Positions 43,569-51,956 of a stretch of 64,000 nt of DNA are shown piece after piece. Position 1 is the stretch's first letter, and every line of letters begins with the position of its first letter. A program made the position numbers and the translations under genes. Origin of the DNA: Massilia sp. CF038 (GTDB lineage: Bacteria > Pseudomonadota > Gammaproteobacteria > Burkholderiales > Burkholderiaceae_D); NCBI RefSeq assembly GCF_900129765.1, contig NZ_FQWU01000001.1, positions 2,046,001 through 2,110,000 on the forward strand, given 5' to 3'. The notes under the pieces are model-generated. The model made no database searches and was not told where the DNA came from. It saw nothing but the letters and a program-made list of their open reading frames with translations.

Positions 43569-44828
43569 ATGAAGGCAATATTATTGACCTTGCTGGCGGC
43601 CGCCCTGGCGGCGCCGGCAAGCGGGCAGGCGCATGACGCTGCCCCAGAGCAAACGGTGACGCTGCCCGCCCTGGTCACCAAAGCGGTGCACAGCAATGGC
43701 GAACTGCAGGGGCTCAGGCTCGAGCTTGCCGCATTGCAGGCACGCGCTGAGCAGGCCGGCCTATCCCCCAATCCGACCCTGGACTATCTACGCGAAGGCG
43801 ACGCAGCCCAGGGCGGCGCGCGCAGCTGGCAACTGTCCATTCCGCTTGAGCTCGGCGGCAAGCGCAGCGCGCGCGTCGATGCCGCAGCGGCAGACCTGGC
43901 CGTCGCCGAGCTTGCACTGGCCGCAGGCGTTCTGCGCGTTCAGGCGGAGACGATTGCCGCTTATCACGATGCCTACCTGGCGCAACAGCGACTGGCGCTG
44001 GCCGAGCGCGCCGCGCAATCGGGCGCGCAGACGGCGCTCAGTACGCAGCGCCGTGTCAAGGCAGGCAAGGTTTCCCCGGTCGACGAAACGCGTGCCCAAC
44101 TGGCCCACGCCCACTTGAAAATCGAGACCATTCAAGCGCGCAGCGAGCTTGGCAAAGCCATGCTGACCCTGGCGTTGCTGTCCGGCGCGGCGCCCGATCC
44201 TTCCGTGCGCTTGGCGTCCCCGCAGACCGCCTTGCCAGTCGTACCCAACGATAAGGAAATTGCCGCGCGCCTGCTGGAAGGTCCCTCCATGCAGGGCGCT
44301 GGGGCGGAACTGGCCGTGCGCGGCGCTGCCGTGCGTCTGGAGCGGGCCAACCGCATGCCCACCATCGGACTGATCGTTGGCACCCGCCGCGAAGGCCTGG
44401 CCCAGGAACGGCAAACCATCCTTGGCCTATCGTTGCCGCTGCCATTGCGCGACCGCCATCAAGGCGCCATCCGCGAAGCGCAATTGCGCGTTGAACAGGC
44501 CGAAACCACCGTGACGGCGACGCGCCAGCGCTTGCTGACCGAGGCGTTGCAAGCGGCGACCCGTCTGCAAGCGGCGCTGGCCGAAGAACAAGTCCTGCGC
44601 GAGGACGTCCTGGCCGGCGCCGCGTCCGCTTATGACGCCACGCGCAAAGGCTTCGAGGCAGGCAAGTTCGGCTTTCTCGATGTGCTGGACGCCCAGCGCA
44701 GCCATGTACAAGCGCAAACCCTGCATCTGCGCGCAATCTCGCAAGCGCACCGCGCTGCGGCCGAGCTTGCTGCGCTGATCGGCCCGACTGCGCCATCGAA
44801 TAGCAGCATTTCCATTCAGGATAAATAA
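43569..44828 (+). CDS. czcC: Outer-membrane efflux channel, CzcC-like (TolC family)
   Basis: This 419-residue exported protein of the outer-membrane-factor family has a signal peptide (MKAILLTLLAAALAAPASG), two coiled-coil hairpins rich in Ala/Gln/Arg, and the repeat signature around AGLSPNPTLDYLREG and FEAGKFGFLDVLDAQRSHVQAQ. It forms the exit duct of a tripartite metal efflux pump with the CzcB-like adaptor and CzcA-like pump. The ATG at 43569 is preferred over an upstream start because the signal peptide begins there. Its stop shares one base with the next ATG. Confidence 0.92.
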   Translation: MKAILLTLLAAALAAPASGQAHDAAPEQTVTLPALVTKAVHSNGELQGLRLELAALQARAEQAGLSPNPTLDYLREGDAAQGGARSWQLSIPLELGGKRSARVDAAAADLAVAELALAAGVLRVQAETIAAYHDAYLAQQRLALAERAAQSGAQTALSTQRRVKAGKVSPVDETRAQLAHAHLKIETIQARSELGKAMLTLALLSGAAPDPSVRLASPQTALPVVPNDKEIAARLLEGPSMQGAGAELAVRGAAVRLERANRMPTIGLIVGTRREGLAQERQTILGLSLPLPLRDRHQGAIREAQLRVEQAETTVTATRQRLLTEALQAATRLQAALAEEQVLREDVLAGAASAYDATRKGFEAGKFGFLDVLDAQRSHVQAQTLHLRAISQAHRAAAELAALIGPTAPSNSSISIQDK

Positions 44829-46018
44829 TGAACAAGCGTCAAACCATCACCATTGGCATCATGCTGGCCGCCGCCCTGGCGCTCGGCGCCAGCGTGCTCG
44901 TGCGGGACCGCCTGGCGCGCGCACCCCATGCAGAAGCGCCGCACGAAGCGCCACATGAAGCAGGCCATGCTGACGACCAGCACGGACCGCAAATCATCGC
45001 ATTCACCGATGCCCAGATCCGCTCGGCCGATATCGCGCTGCGCACCGCCGGCCCAGCCCGCCTGGAGACCTTTATCCGCATGCCGGGCGAAATCAAGTTC
45101 AATGAAGACCGCACCGCCCACGTGACCCCACGCGTGGAAGGCATCGTCGAAAACGTCCACGTCAATCTGGGCCAGCAAGTGCGCAAGGGAACGGTACTGG
45201 CGGTACTGGCCAGCGCCGACATTTCCGAACAGCGCAGTGCGCTGGCAGCGGCCATCAAGCGCGCCCAGCTTGCCCACACCATCTACCTGAGCGAAAAACA
45301 GCTGTGGGAGGACAAGATTTCGGCCCGCCAGGACTATCTCCAGGCGGAACAAGCCTGGCAGGAAGCCGACATTGCTGTTCGAAATGCGCGCCAGAAGCTG
45401 CTTGCCTTTGGCGCGGACAGCGACGCCAGTGGACCGTTTAACCGCCTGGCGCTGCGCGCGCCCTTCGACGGCATGATCGTGGACAAGCATATTGCCGTGG
45501 GCGAGGCGGTCGGCGCGCAGACCAAAGTGTTCACCTTGTCGGACCTGAAAACGGTGTGGGCCGAGGTGGTGGTGCCCGCCAAGGACCTGGGCATTGTGCG
45601 GGTCGGCACCGAGGCGCTGTTGCACTCGGCTGCGACCCAGGACCAGGTCAAGGGCAAGGTCAGTTTCGTCAGCGCCATGATCGGTGAGCAAACCCGCTCT
45701 GCACGGGCACGGGTGGTCATCGAGAACCCGGCGCTGGCCTGGCGGCCGGGCTTGTTTGTGGATGTCGACGTGGTGACCGGCACAGCCAGCGTGCCGGTGG
45801 CGGTCGAGAAGGAAGCGATTCAGCTGCTCGATGGCAAGCAGGTGGTGTACTGCCGCGTGCAGGAGGGCTTCGTGGCGCGCACGGTGGTGCTGGGCCGCTC
45901 CGACGGGCGCCTGGTTGAAATCCTGTCCGGCGTGCCTGCCGGCGCAGTCTACGCCGCTGCCCACAGCTTTACCGTCAAGGCAGAGCAGGGCAAGGGCGCT
46001 GCCGGACACGACGACTGA
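44828..46018 (+). CDS. czcB: Periplasmic adaptor, CzcB-like (membrane fusion protein)
   Basis: This 396-residue adaptor has an N-terminal membrane or signal segment, a His-rich stretch after it (HAEAPHEAPHEAGHADDQHG), a lipoyl/barrel-sandwich part (EGIVENVHVNLGQQVRKG) and the beta-barrel with LRAPFDGMIVDKHIAVGEAV. The histidine-rich segment may bind the exported metal. It links the CzcA-like pump with the CzcC-like channel. The start overlaps the czcC stop by one base and its stop lies at the start of czcA. Confidence 0.93.
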   Translation: MNKRQTITIGIMLAAALALGASVLVRDRLARAPHAEAPHEAPHEAGHADDQHGPQIIAFTDAQIRSADIALRTAGPARLETFIRMPGEIKFNEDRTAHVTPRVEGIVENVHVNLGQQVRKGTVLAVLASADISEQRSALAAAIKRAQLAHTIYLSEKQLWEDKISARQDYLQAEQAWQEADIAVRNARQKLLAFGADSDASGPFNRLALRAPFDGMIVDKHIAVGEAVGAQTKVFTLSDLKTVWAEVVVPAKDLGIVRVGTEALLHSAATQDQVKGKVSFVSAMIGEQTRSARARVVIENPALAWRPGLFVDVDVVTGTASVPVAVEKEAIQLLDGKQVVYCRVQEGFVARTVVLGRSDGRLVEILSGVPAGAVYAAAHSFTVKAEQGKGAAGHDD

Positions 46019-46032
46019 TGGAGACGACCGGC

Positions 46033-49000
46033 ATGTTCAACCGCATCTTACAAACAAGCATCGGCCAGCGCTGGCTGGTCATGTGCATTGTCGCTGCCAT
46101 GGCCGTTCTGGGCGTGGTCAACTACCAGAAGCTGCCCATTGATGCCGTGCCTGACATCACCAATGTCCAGGTACAGATCAACACCGCCGCGCCCGGCTAT
46201 TCGCCCCTTGAAACCGAGCAGCGCATCACCTTCCCGATCGAATCGGTGATGGCGGGGCTGCCCAGGCTGGAGTCCACGCGTTCGCTGTCGCGGTATGGCC
46301 TGTCGCAGATCACGGTGGTGTTCAAGGATGGCACCGACATCCATTTTGCCCGCCAGCTGGTGGCCCAGCGCATTCAGGACGCGCGCGCGCAATTGCCGGC
46401 GGGATTGACGCCAACCATGAGCCCGATCGCCACTGGTTTGTCCGAGATTTACCTGTGGACCGTGGACGCGGCGCCGGGCGCAAAAAAGGCCGACGGCAGC
46501 GCCTACACCCCGACCGATCTGCGTGAAATCCAGGACTGGATCATCAAGCCGCAGTTGCGCAACGTGCCGGGCGTGACCGAAATTAATGTGATTGGCGGCT
46601 ACGACAAGCAATACCTGGTGGCCCCCAGCACGGCCAGGCTGGCATCGCACGGCTTGAATCTGGCCGACGTGGTCAACGCCCTCGAGCGCAACAACGCCAA
46701 TGTCGGTGCCGGCTATATCGAGAAGGAGGGCGAGCAGTACCTGCTGCGGGCGCCCGGTCAAGTTGCCTCCATGGACGACATCGGCAACATCGTCGTGGCA
46801 ACCATCGCCGGCACCTCGATCCGCGTGCGCGATGTGGCCGAGGTAGGCATTGGCGCGGAATTGCGCACTGGCGCTGCCACCCGCAATGGCAAGGAAGTGG
46901 TGCTGGGCACTGTCTTCATGCTGATCGGCGAAAACAGCCGCGCCGTATCGCAGGCGGTAGACCGCAAGATGGTGGAGATCAACCGCAGCCTGCCCGCCGG
47001 CGTCAGCGCGACGACGGTGTACGACCGCACCATCCTGGTGGAAAAGGCAATTGCCACGGTACAGCGCAATCTACTGGAAGGGGCGGTCCTGGTGATTGCC
47101 GTCCTGTTCCTTTTCCTGGGCAATCTGCGCGCGGCCCTGATCACGGCCATGGTGATTCCCTTGTCCATGCTGTTTACTTTTTCGGGCATGGTGGCCAACA
47201 ACGTCAGTGCCAACCTGCTCAGTCTGGGCGCGCTTGATTTCGGCATCATCATCGATGGCGCTGTCGTGATTGTAGAAAATTGCGTGCGCCGCCTGGCCCA
47301 TGAGCAGCAGCGCCTGGGCCGCCAGCTCAGTCGCCAGGAACGCCTGGACATCGTATTTGCCGCCAGCGCCGAGACCAGGCGCCCCCTGATCTATGGGCAG
47401 CTGATCATCATGATCGTGTATCTGCCCATCTTCACGCTGTCTGGCATTGAGGGCAAGATGTTCCATCCGATGGCGTTCAGCGTCGTGACCGCGCTGCTGG
47501 GCGCGATGCTGCTGTCGGTCACCTTCATTCCGGCGGCGGTGGCACTGTTTATTGGCGACTCGGTCAAAGAAGGCGAGAGCAAGCTGATGCACCACGCGCA
47601 GCGGCACTACGCCCGCTGTCTCGAGTACGTGATGCAGAACCGTCCGGTCGCGGCTGCGGCAGCTGCCATTCTTCTGGGCTTGTCGCTCCTGTTTGGCACG
47701 CGCCTGGGCACCGAGTTCGTTCCTAACCTCAACGAAGGTGATTTTGCCGTTCTCACGATCCGCATTCCCGGTACGGGCCTGGCGCAGTCAGTGCAGATGC
47801 AGCAACAGATTGAAAAAACGCTGATGGCCGGGTTCCCGGAAATTGCCACCGTGTTCGCCCGCACGGGCACGGCGGAAATTGCCTCCGATCCCATGCCGCC
47901 CAGCATTTCTGACGGCTACATCATGCTCAAGCCAGAGAAGGACTGGCCCAAGCCGCGTAAATCGCGCGAGCAACTGCTGTTGGCCATACGCGACGCGGTC
48001 GAGCAATTGCCGGGCAATAGCTACGAGTTCAGCCAGCCAATTCAGTTGCGCGTCAATGAATTGATTTCCGGCGTGCGCAGCGACGTGGCCATCAAACTGT
48101 TTGGCGACGACCTTGACGTACTGAACGCCAAGGCGGCCGAGCTGGCAGCGACCCTGGCCGGCATTCCCGGCGCGGTGGAAGTGAAAGCAGAGCAAAGTAC
48201 GGGCTTGCCGATGCTGCAGATTCAAATCGACCGCGAGCGTGCCGCGCGCCTGGGTTTGAACATCGCCGAAGTACAGGAAATGATTGCCACAGCAACTGCC
48301 GGGCGCGAAGCGGGTGTGATGTTTGAAGGTGACCGCCGCTTCGCCATCGTGGTGCGTTTGCCGGAAGCGGTGCGTGCCGATATCGAAGCGCTCAAGCGCT
48401 TGCCCGTGCCCTTACCGAAGCGCTCGCCCGGCGAGGAGGGATCGAATTACATTACCCTTGGCGAGATTGCCAGCTTTGTGACCGCGCCCGGACCCAACCA
48501 GCTGAGCCGGGAGCAGGGCAAGCGGCGCGTGGTGGTTACCGCCAATGTACGTGGGCGCGATATCGGTTCCTTCGTCTCGCAAGCGCAGGCGGCAATCATC
48601 AAGCAGGTGGTTCTGCCAGCTGGATACTGGACGGCCTGGGGTGGCCAGTTCGAGAATCTGCAAAATGCCGCCAGACGCCTGCAACTGGTCATTCCCGCGT
48701 CCCTGGCGCTGGTATTTGCCCTCTTGTTCCTCATGTTTAAGAACGCCAAGGATGGTTTGCTGGTATTTAGCGGCATTCCGTTCGCGTTGACCGGCGGCGT
48801 GTTTGCCCTGGCGCTGCGCGGCATTCCCTTGTCGATTTCGGCGGCCATCGGCTTTATTGCGCTGTCCGGCGTGGCGGTCCTGAACGGTCTGGTGATGATC
48901 GCCTTCATCCGCGCATTGCGCGAGCAGGGCATGGCGCTTGATCAGGCCGTGCGCGAAGGGGCACTGGCGCGCCTGCGGCCGGTATTGATGACGGCGCTGG

Positions 49001-49164
49001 TTGCATCGCTGGGATTTGTGCCGATGGCGATTGCCACCGGCACAGGCGCCGAGGTGCAGCGTCCCCTTGCCACCGTGGTGATCGGCGGGGTGCTGTCATC
49101 GACGGCACTGACCTTGCTGCTATTGCCGCTGATGTATTTGCTGGCGCACCGCCGCAAGGCCTGA
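46033..49164 (+). CDS. czcA: Heavy-metal RND efflux pump, CzcA-like
   Basis: This 1043-residue RND pump has twelve transmembrane helices in two halves and large periplasmic loops. The fourth helix reads LDFGIIIDGAVVIVEN, keeping the two Asp and the Glu of the proton relay in the Zn/Co/Cd-type pumps (CzcA, CnrA); copper/silver pumps of the CusA type differ here. Exported ions are therefore most likely Zn, Co, Cd or Ni. The start is ATG at 46033, which has GGAGA at a good distance, while an in-frame ATG at 46018 overlaps the czcB stop. No czcD or regulator gene is present. Confidence 0.95.
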   Translation: MFNRILQTSIGQRWLVMCIVAAMAVLGVVNYQKLPIDAVPDITNVQVQINTAAPGYSPLETEQRITFPIESVMAGLPRLESTRSLSRYGLSQITVVFKDGTDIHFARQLVAQRIQDARAQLPAGLTPTMSPIATGLSEIYLWTVDAAPGAKKADGSAYTPTDLREIQDWIIKPQLRNVPGVTEINVIGGYDKQYLVAPSTARLASHGLNLADVVNALERNNANVGAGYIEKEGEQYLLRAPGQVASMDDIGNIVVATIAGTSIRVRDVAEVGIGAELRTGAATRNGKEVVLGTVFMLIGENSRAVSQAVDRKMVEINRSLPAGVSATTVYDRTILVEKAIATVQRNLLEGAVLVIAVLFLFLGNLRAALITAMVIPLSMLFTFSGMVANNVSANLLSLGALDFGIIIDGAVVIVENCVRRLAHEQQRLGRQLSRQERLDIVFAASAETRRPLIYGQLIIMIVYLPIFTLSGIEGKMFHPMAFSVVTALLGAMLLSVTFIPAAVALFIGDSVKEGESKLMHHAQRHYARCLEYVMQNRPVAAAAAAILLGLSLLFGTRLGTEFVPNLNEGDFAVLTIRIPGTGLAQSVQMQQQIEKTLMAGFPEIATVFARTGTAEIASDPMPPSISDGYIMLKPEKDWPKPRKSREQLLLAIRDAVEQLPGNSYEFSQPIQLRVNELISGVRSDVAIKLFGDDLDVLNAKAAELAATLAGIPGAVEVKAEQSTGLPMLQIQIDRERAARLGLNIAEVQEMIATATAGREAGVMFEGDRRFAIVVRLPEAVRADIEALKRLPVPLPKRSPGEEGSNYITLGEIASFVTAPGPNQLSREQGKRRVVVTANVRGRDIGSFVSQAQAAIIKQVVLPAGYWTAWGGQFENLQNAARRLQLVIPASLALVFALLFLMFKNAKDGLLVFSGIPFALTGGVFALALRGIPLSISAAIGFIALSGVAVLNGLVMIAFIRALREQGMALDQAVREGALARLRPVLMTALVASLGFVPMAIATGTGAEVQRPLATVVIGGVLSSTALTLLLLPLMYLLAHRRKA

Positions 49165-49167
49165 GTT

Positions 49168-49200
49168 GCCGTTCACGCTGCCCACGGTGGCGTGAACGGC
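49168..49200. terminator. Candidate bidirectional terminator hairpin
   Basis: GCCGTTCACGC (49168-49178) and GCGTGAACGGC (49190-49200) form a perfect 11-pair stem with an 11-base loop, starting four bases after the czcA-like gene. It covers the last codons of the opposing cupin gene. There is no T tract on either side. Confidence 0.45.
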
Positions 49201-49547
49201 GCCTGCCCGGCCAGCATGGCCTGGCCACCGACGGGAAGTACGGCGACTGCCCGGAACGGCGCGTCCGAGTGGTTGTTGATTGTAAACGTGGTATGGGCCG
49301 GCACGATCAAGGCACTGCCAGGCGTGATCTCGTGGGTTTCGTCGCCCACAGTGGCGCTGGCTTGTCCTTCCAGGCCGATGAACACTTCTTCGCGTGTGAG
49401 CTGATGCGGCGTGCCCGGCGTTCCCGGGGCAAGCGCGACCAGCCAGACGGCAGTTTCTGTGGCACCGCGCGTGGGCGAGGCAAGTCCGGTAAAGCTGGCG
49501 CCGTGCAGGCTGAAGGCGGGGGCGTCGTGATGAGCAATAAATGGCAT
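49173..49547 (-). CDS. Cupin-domain protein
   Basis: This 124-residue single-cupin protein contains the first motif region PGTPHQLTREEVFIGLEGQA, with the conserved His and Glu, and the second motif TPGSALIVPAHTTFTINN, with its His. It could bind a metal and act on small molecules, or act as a sensor. It is divergent from the MarR gene and they share a 52-base gap with an operator-like palindrome. It is probably regulated by MarR together with the downstream monooxygenase. Confidence 0.88.
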   Translation of the reverse strand: MPFIAHHDAPAFSLHGASFTGLASPTRGATETAVWLVALAPGTPGTPHQLTREEVFIGLEGQASATVGDETHEITPGSALIVPAHTTFTINNHSDAPFRAVAVLPVGGQAMLAGQAPFTPPWAA

Positions 49548-49564
49548 GGGGGTTTCCTGTTATA

Positions 49565-49598
49565 TAATTCACCAAAGATTATAAACTGAGGTGAATTA
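49565..49598. promoter_or_regulatory. Operator-like inverted repeat between cupin and MarR genes
   Basis: TAATTCACC (49565-49573) is mirrored by GGTGAATTA (49590-49598), nine perfect pairs around a 16-base centre that contains TATAAT-like sequences on both strands (49563-49568 plus; 49578-49583 minus). It overlaps both likely promoters and the MarR ribosome-binding site, fitting autorepression and control of the cupin gene. Confidence 0.7.
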
Positions 49599-49599
49599 A

Positions 49600-50061
49600 A
49601 TGTCGACGCAAGCGGAAATTAATTTTGGCATCTTGCTCAATGTCGGCTTCGGGGTGTTCAAGACCGAGCTGCACAAGGTACTGGCGAAGAAAGGGTATGA
49701 CGATCTTGGCTCCTCGTTCGGCTACGTGTTTCGCATGCTCAAGGAAAAGCCGCTGAGCCTGAAGCAAGTGGCGTCCAATCTGGGCATTACGGCGCAAGGC
49801 GCGCTCAAGGTCATCAACGACATGGAGGCGAAAGGTTACGTCGAGCGCCACGAGGAGCCGGGCGACGGCCGCATGAAGCGCCTGGCGCTGACGGCGCGTG
49901 CACTGGCGGCCATGGCCGAAGCGCAGCGCTTCCATATTCAGTATGAACGCGACCTGGCCGAAAGGTTCGGCGACAAACAGGTGGCCAGCATGCGCCGCAT
50001 TCTCGAAGCAATTTACGCCGGCGCCAGTGCCGATGGCATGGCGCTGGTGCGTCCGTTCTAA
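49600..50061 (+). CDS. MarR-family transcriptional regulator
   Basis: This 153-residue winged-helix regulator has the DNA-binding part LSLKQVASNLGITAQGALKVINDME and the wing with RHEEPGDGRMKRLALT, characteristic of MarR proteins. It starts within a few bases of a perfect palindrome that probably is its own operator. The FAD monooxygenase gene follows after 10 bases, and the cupin gene is divergent. The three probably form a detoxification or catabolic unit for an aromatic compound; the ligand is unknown. Confidence 0.92.
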   Translation: MSTQAEINFGILLNVGFGVFKTELHKVLAKKGYDDLGSSFGYVFRMLKEKPLSLKQVASNLGITAQGALKVINDMEAKGYVERHEEPGDGRMKRLALTARALAAMAEAQRFHIQYERDLAERFGDKQVASMRRILEAIYAGASADGMALVRPF

Positions 50062-50071
50062 GGTCATCCAT

Positions 50072-51580
50072 ATGAAATACGACGTCATCATTGCCGGCGC
50101 CGGCCCGGTCGGCCTGTTTCTGGCCTGCGAGCTGGCTCTGGCCAGGTGCGCGGTCCTGGTTCTTGAAAAGGCAGCCGATCCCGTCTCGCCGTTCAAGCAA
50201 TTTCCTTTTGGGATAAGGGGATTGTCAGCGCCCACGCTGGAAGCCCTGGATCGGCGCGATCTTCTCAATGCACTGGACACACCGCAGCGCCGCGCGCATC
50301 CCTTCAGCAAAGAAGCGCAGGCACAGGCACCACGCCAGGCCGGGCACTTCGCCGGCATCGGCTTTAACGCCGACCGCATCGACAGCACGCAATGGCCTTA
50401 TCGCTTGCCCACATCGACGCCGACCAGCCTGATGTCCGAGATGGCGGCGCTGGAAGCCGTACTGACTGACCGCGCCGCGCAGCTGGGCGTGGACATCAAG
50501 CGCGGGCAGGCCGTGACGGCGATCAGCCAGAGCGAGGACGCGGTCACAGTCTTCACCGACAGCGCCGCGTTCGGCGGGCGCTGGCTGGTCGGTTGCGACG
50601 GCGCCCGCAGCGCCGTGCGCAAGGCAGGGCGCTTCACCTTTGCCGGGACCGAGCCCAGTTTTACGGGCTATTCCATCAAGGCCGATCTGGCCGATCCGAG
50701 TGTCCTGGCACCGGGACGCAACCTGACCTCGAACGGCATGTACTTCCAGTCGCAGCCGGGCTTTCTGGTGATGCAGCAATTCGATGGCGGCGCCGCGCAC
50801 GACACAGGTTTGTGCACGCTCGAGCACGTGCAGGCAGTGCTGCGCCGCGTCTCGAACAGCAACGCCACCATCGCAGCCTTGCATACGGCCAGCACCTGGA
50901 CCGACCGCGCGCGCCAGGCCACCGAGTATCGCGACGGGCGCATTCTGCTGGCCGGGGACGCGGCCCACATTCATGCGCCTCTGGGCGGGCAGGGCTTGAA
51001 TCTCGGCCTTGGGGACGCGATGAACCTGGGCTGGAAGCTGGCCGCCACCGTGCATGGCACAGCAGCTCCCGGTCTGCTCGACAGTTATCAGCGCGAGCGG
51101 CATCCGATTGGCATGCGTGTACTCGACTGGTCGCGCGCCCAGGCGGTGCTGATGACACCCACACCCGAGGCGAATGCCTTGCGCGCCATTGTGTCGGACC
51201 TGATGCAGACTGTTGATGGCGCCACCTATATTGCCGGCCGGGTCTGGGGGATCGGCACCCGGCTCGATCTGGGCGATGGGCACCCATTGGACGGTCACAG
51301 CGTGCCCAATTTTGCACTGGACACGGGCGCCACGGTGGGCGAACTGCTGCGCGACGGGCGCGCGCTGCTGCTTGACTTTGGCGGCCTGCGATCAGGCGAT
51401 GCGCTGGTGCGTGGCTACCGCGGGCAGATCCGTTACCTGGCCGCGCGCGCGCATGACCAGCTGGGACTGGGTGCGCTGCTGATTCGCCCGGACGGCATTG
51501 TCGCCTGGGCCTGTGATGCCGGCGTCGATACAGGCACGCTGGCACACGTGGTCGCGCGTTACTGGCTGCCCGAACGGTAA
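50072..51580 (+). CDS. FAD-dependent aromatic monooxygenase (phenol hydroxylase/TfdB type)
   Basis: This 502-residue flavoprotein has the N-terminal FAD site IIAGAGPVGLFLA, the middle DG motif GCDGARSAVRKA, and the GD motif RILLAGDAAHIHAPLGGQGLNLG, the three hallmarks of class A aromatic hydroxylases. A C-terminal thioredoxin-like part follows. Relatives hydroxylate phenols, polyketides or antibiotics such as rifampicin. The ATG at 50072 was chosen because the FAD-binding strand begins there. A longer frame starting inside the MarR gene is an artefact. Regulation by the adjacent MarR is likely. Confidence 0.92.
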   Translation: MKYDVIIAGAGPVGLFLACELALARCAVLVLEKAADPVSPFKQFPFGIRGLSAPTLEALDRRDLLNALDTPQRRAHPFSKEAQAQAPRQAGHFAGIGFNADRIDSTQWPYRLPTSTPTSLMSEMAALEAVLTDRAAQLGVDIKRGQAVTAISQSEDAVTVFTDSAAFGGRWLVGCDGARSAVRKAGRFTFAGTEPSFTGYSIKADLADPSVLAPGRNLTSNGMYFQSQPGFLVMQQFDGGAAHDTGLCTLEHVQAVLRRVSNSNATIAALHTASTWTDRARQATEYRDGRILLAGDAAHIHAPLGGQGLNLGLGDAMNLGWKLAATVHGTAAPGLLDSYQRERHPIGMRVLDWSRAQAVLMTPTPEANALRAIVSDLMQTVDGATYIAGRVWGIGTRLDLGDGHPLDGHSVPNFALDTGATVGELLRDGRALLLDFGGLRSGDALVRGYRGQIRYLAARAHDQLGLGALLIRPDGIVAWACDAGVDTGTLAHVVARYWLPER

Positions 51581-51956
51581 CCATCGCAACACGGCACACG
51601 GTCCTGTTGATTTATAAATTTTAGCAAAGTGACATTCCGTGTACCTTCTCGCGTTTACGTTTGCTATGCTGGTTTAACGGTTTAACGCACTGCCAATTCC
51701 CAGGCCTGCCATTGCAGCGCGAGGGAGCAGGGCGCTGCCGTGTGGTCGCGCCGACGTCACTTTTGTTCTTGTACTTGCGTCAGCAACTACCCATACCAAT
51801 CAGGTTCACTCCAGGTCTGCAACGGACCTTTCCGGAGCCGGTCGTTCGCGACTATTGGCAGTTACCTCAACGATAAAAGCTGTTCCATCGCTGGAAGCGC
51901 CGTCCCATGGCGCGGCCACGCCGATCTATTGTCCTGAAAAAGAAGGAGAAGCTGTC
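51581..51956 (+). other. Noncoding stretch upstream of the metallopeptidase operon
   Basis: This 376-base gap begins AT-rich (around TTATAAATTTTAGC) and becomes GC-rich. No gene, tRNA or strong hairpin was seen. It likely holds the promoter and a long leader for the downstream operon. The last bases contain a very good AGAAGGAGA site. Confidence 0.5.

Noticed and set aside
49898-50071. An N-terminal extension of the FAD monooxygenase reaching back into the MarR gene
   Set aside because: The extension is out of frame with MarR, has no family similarity, and the FAD-binding strand starts directly at the ATG at 50072.
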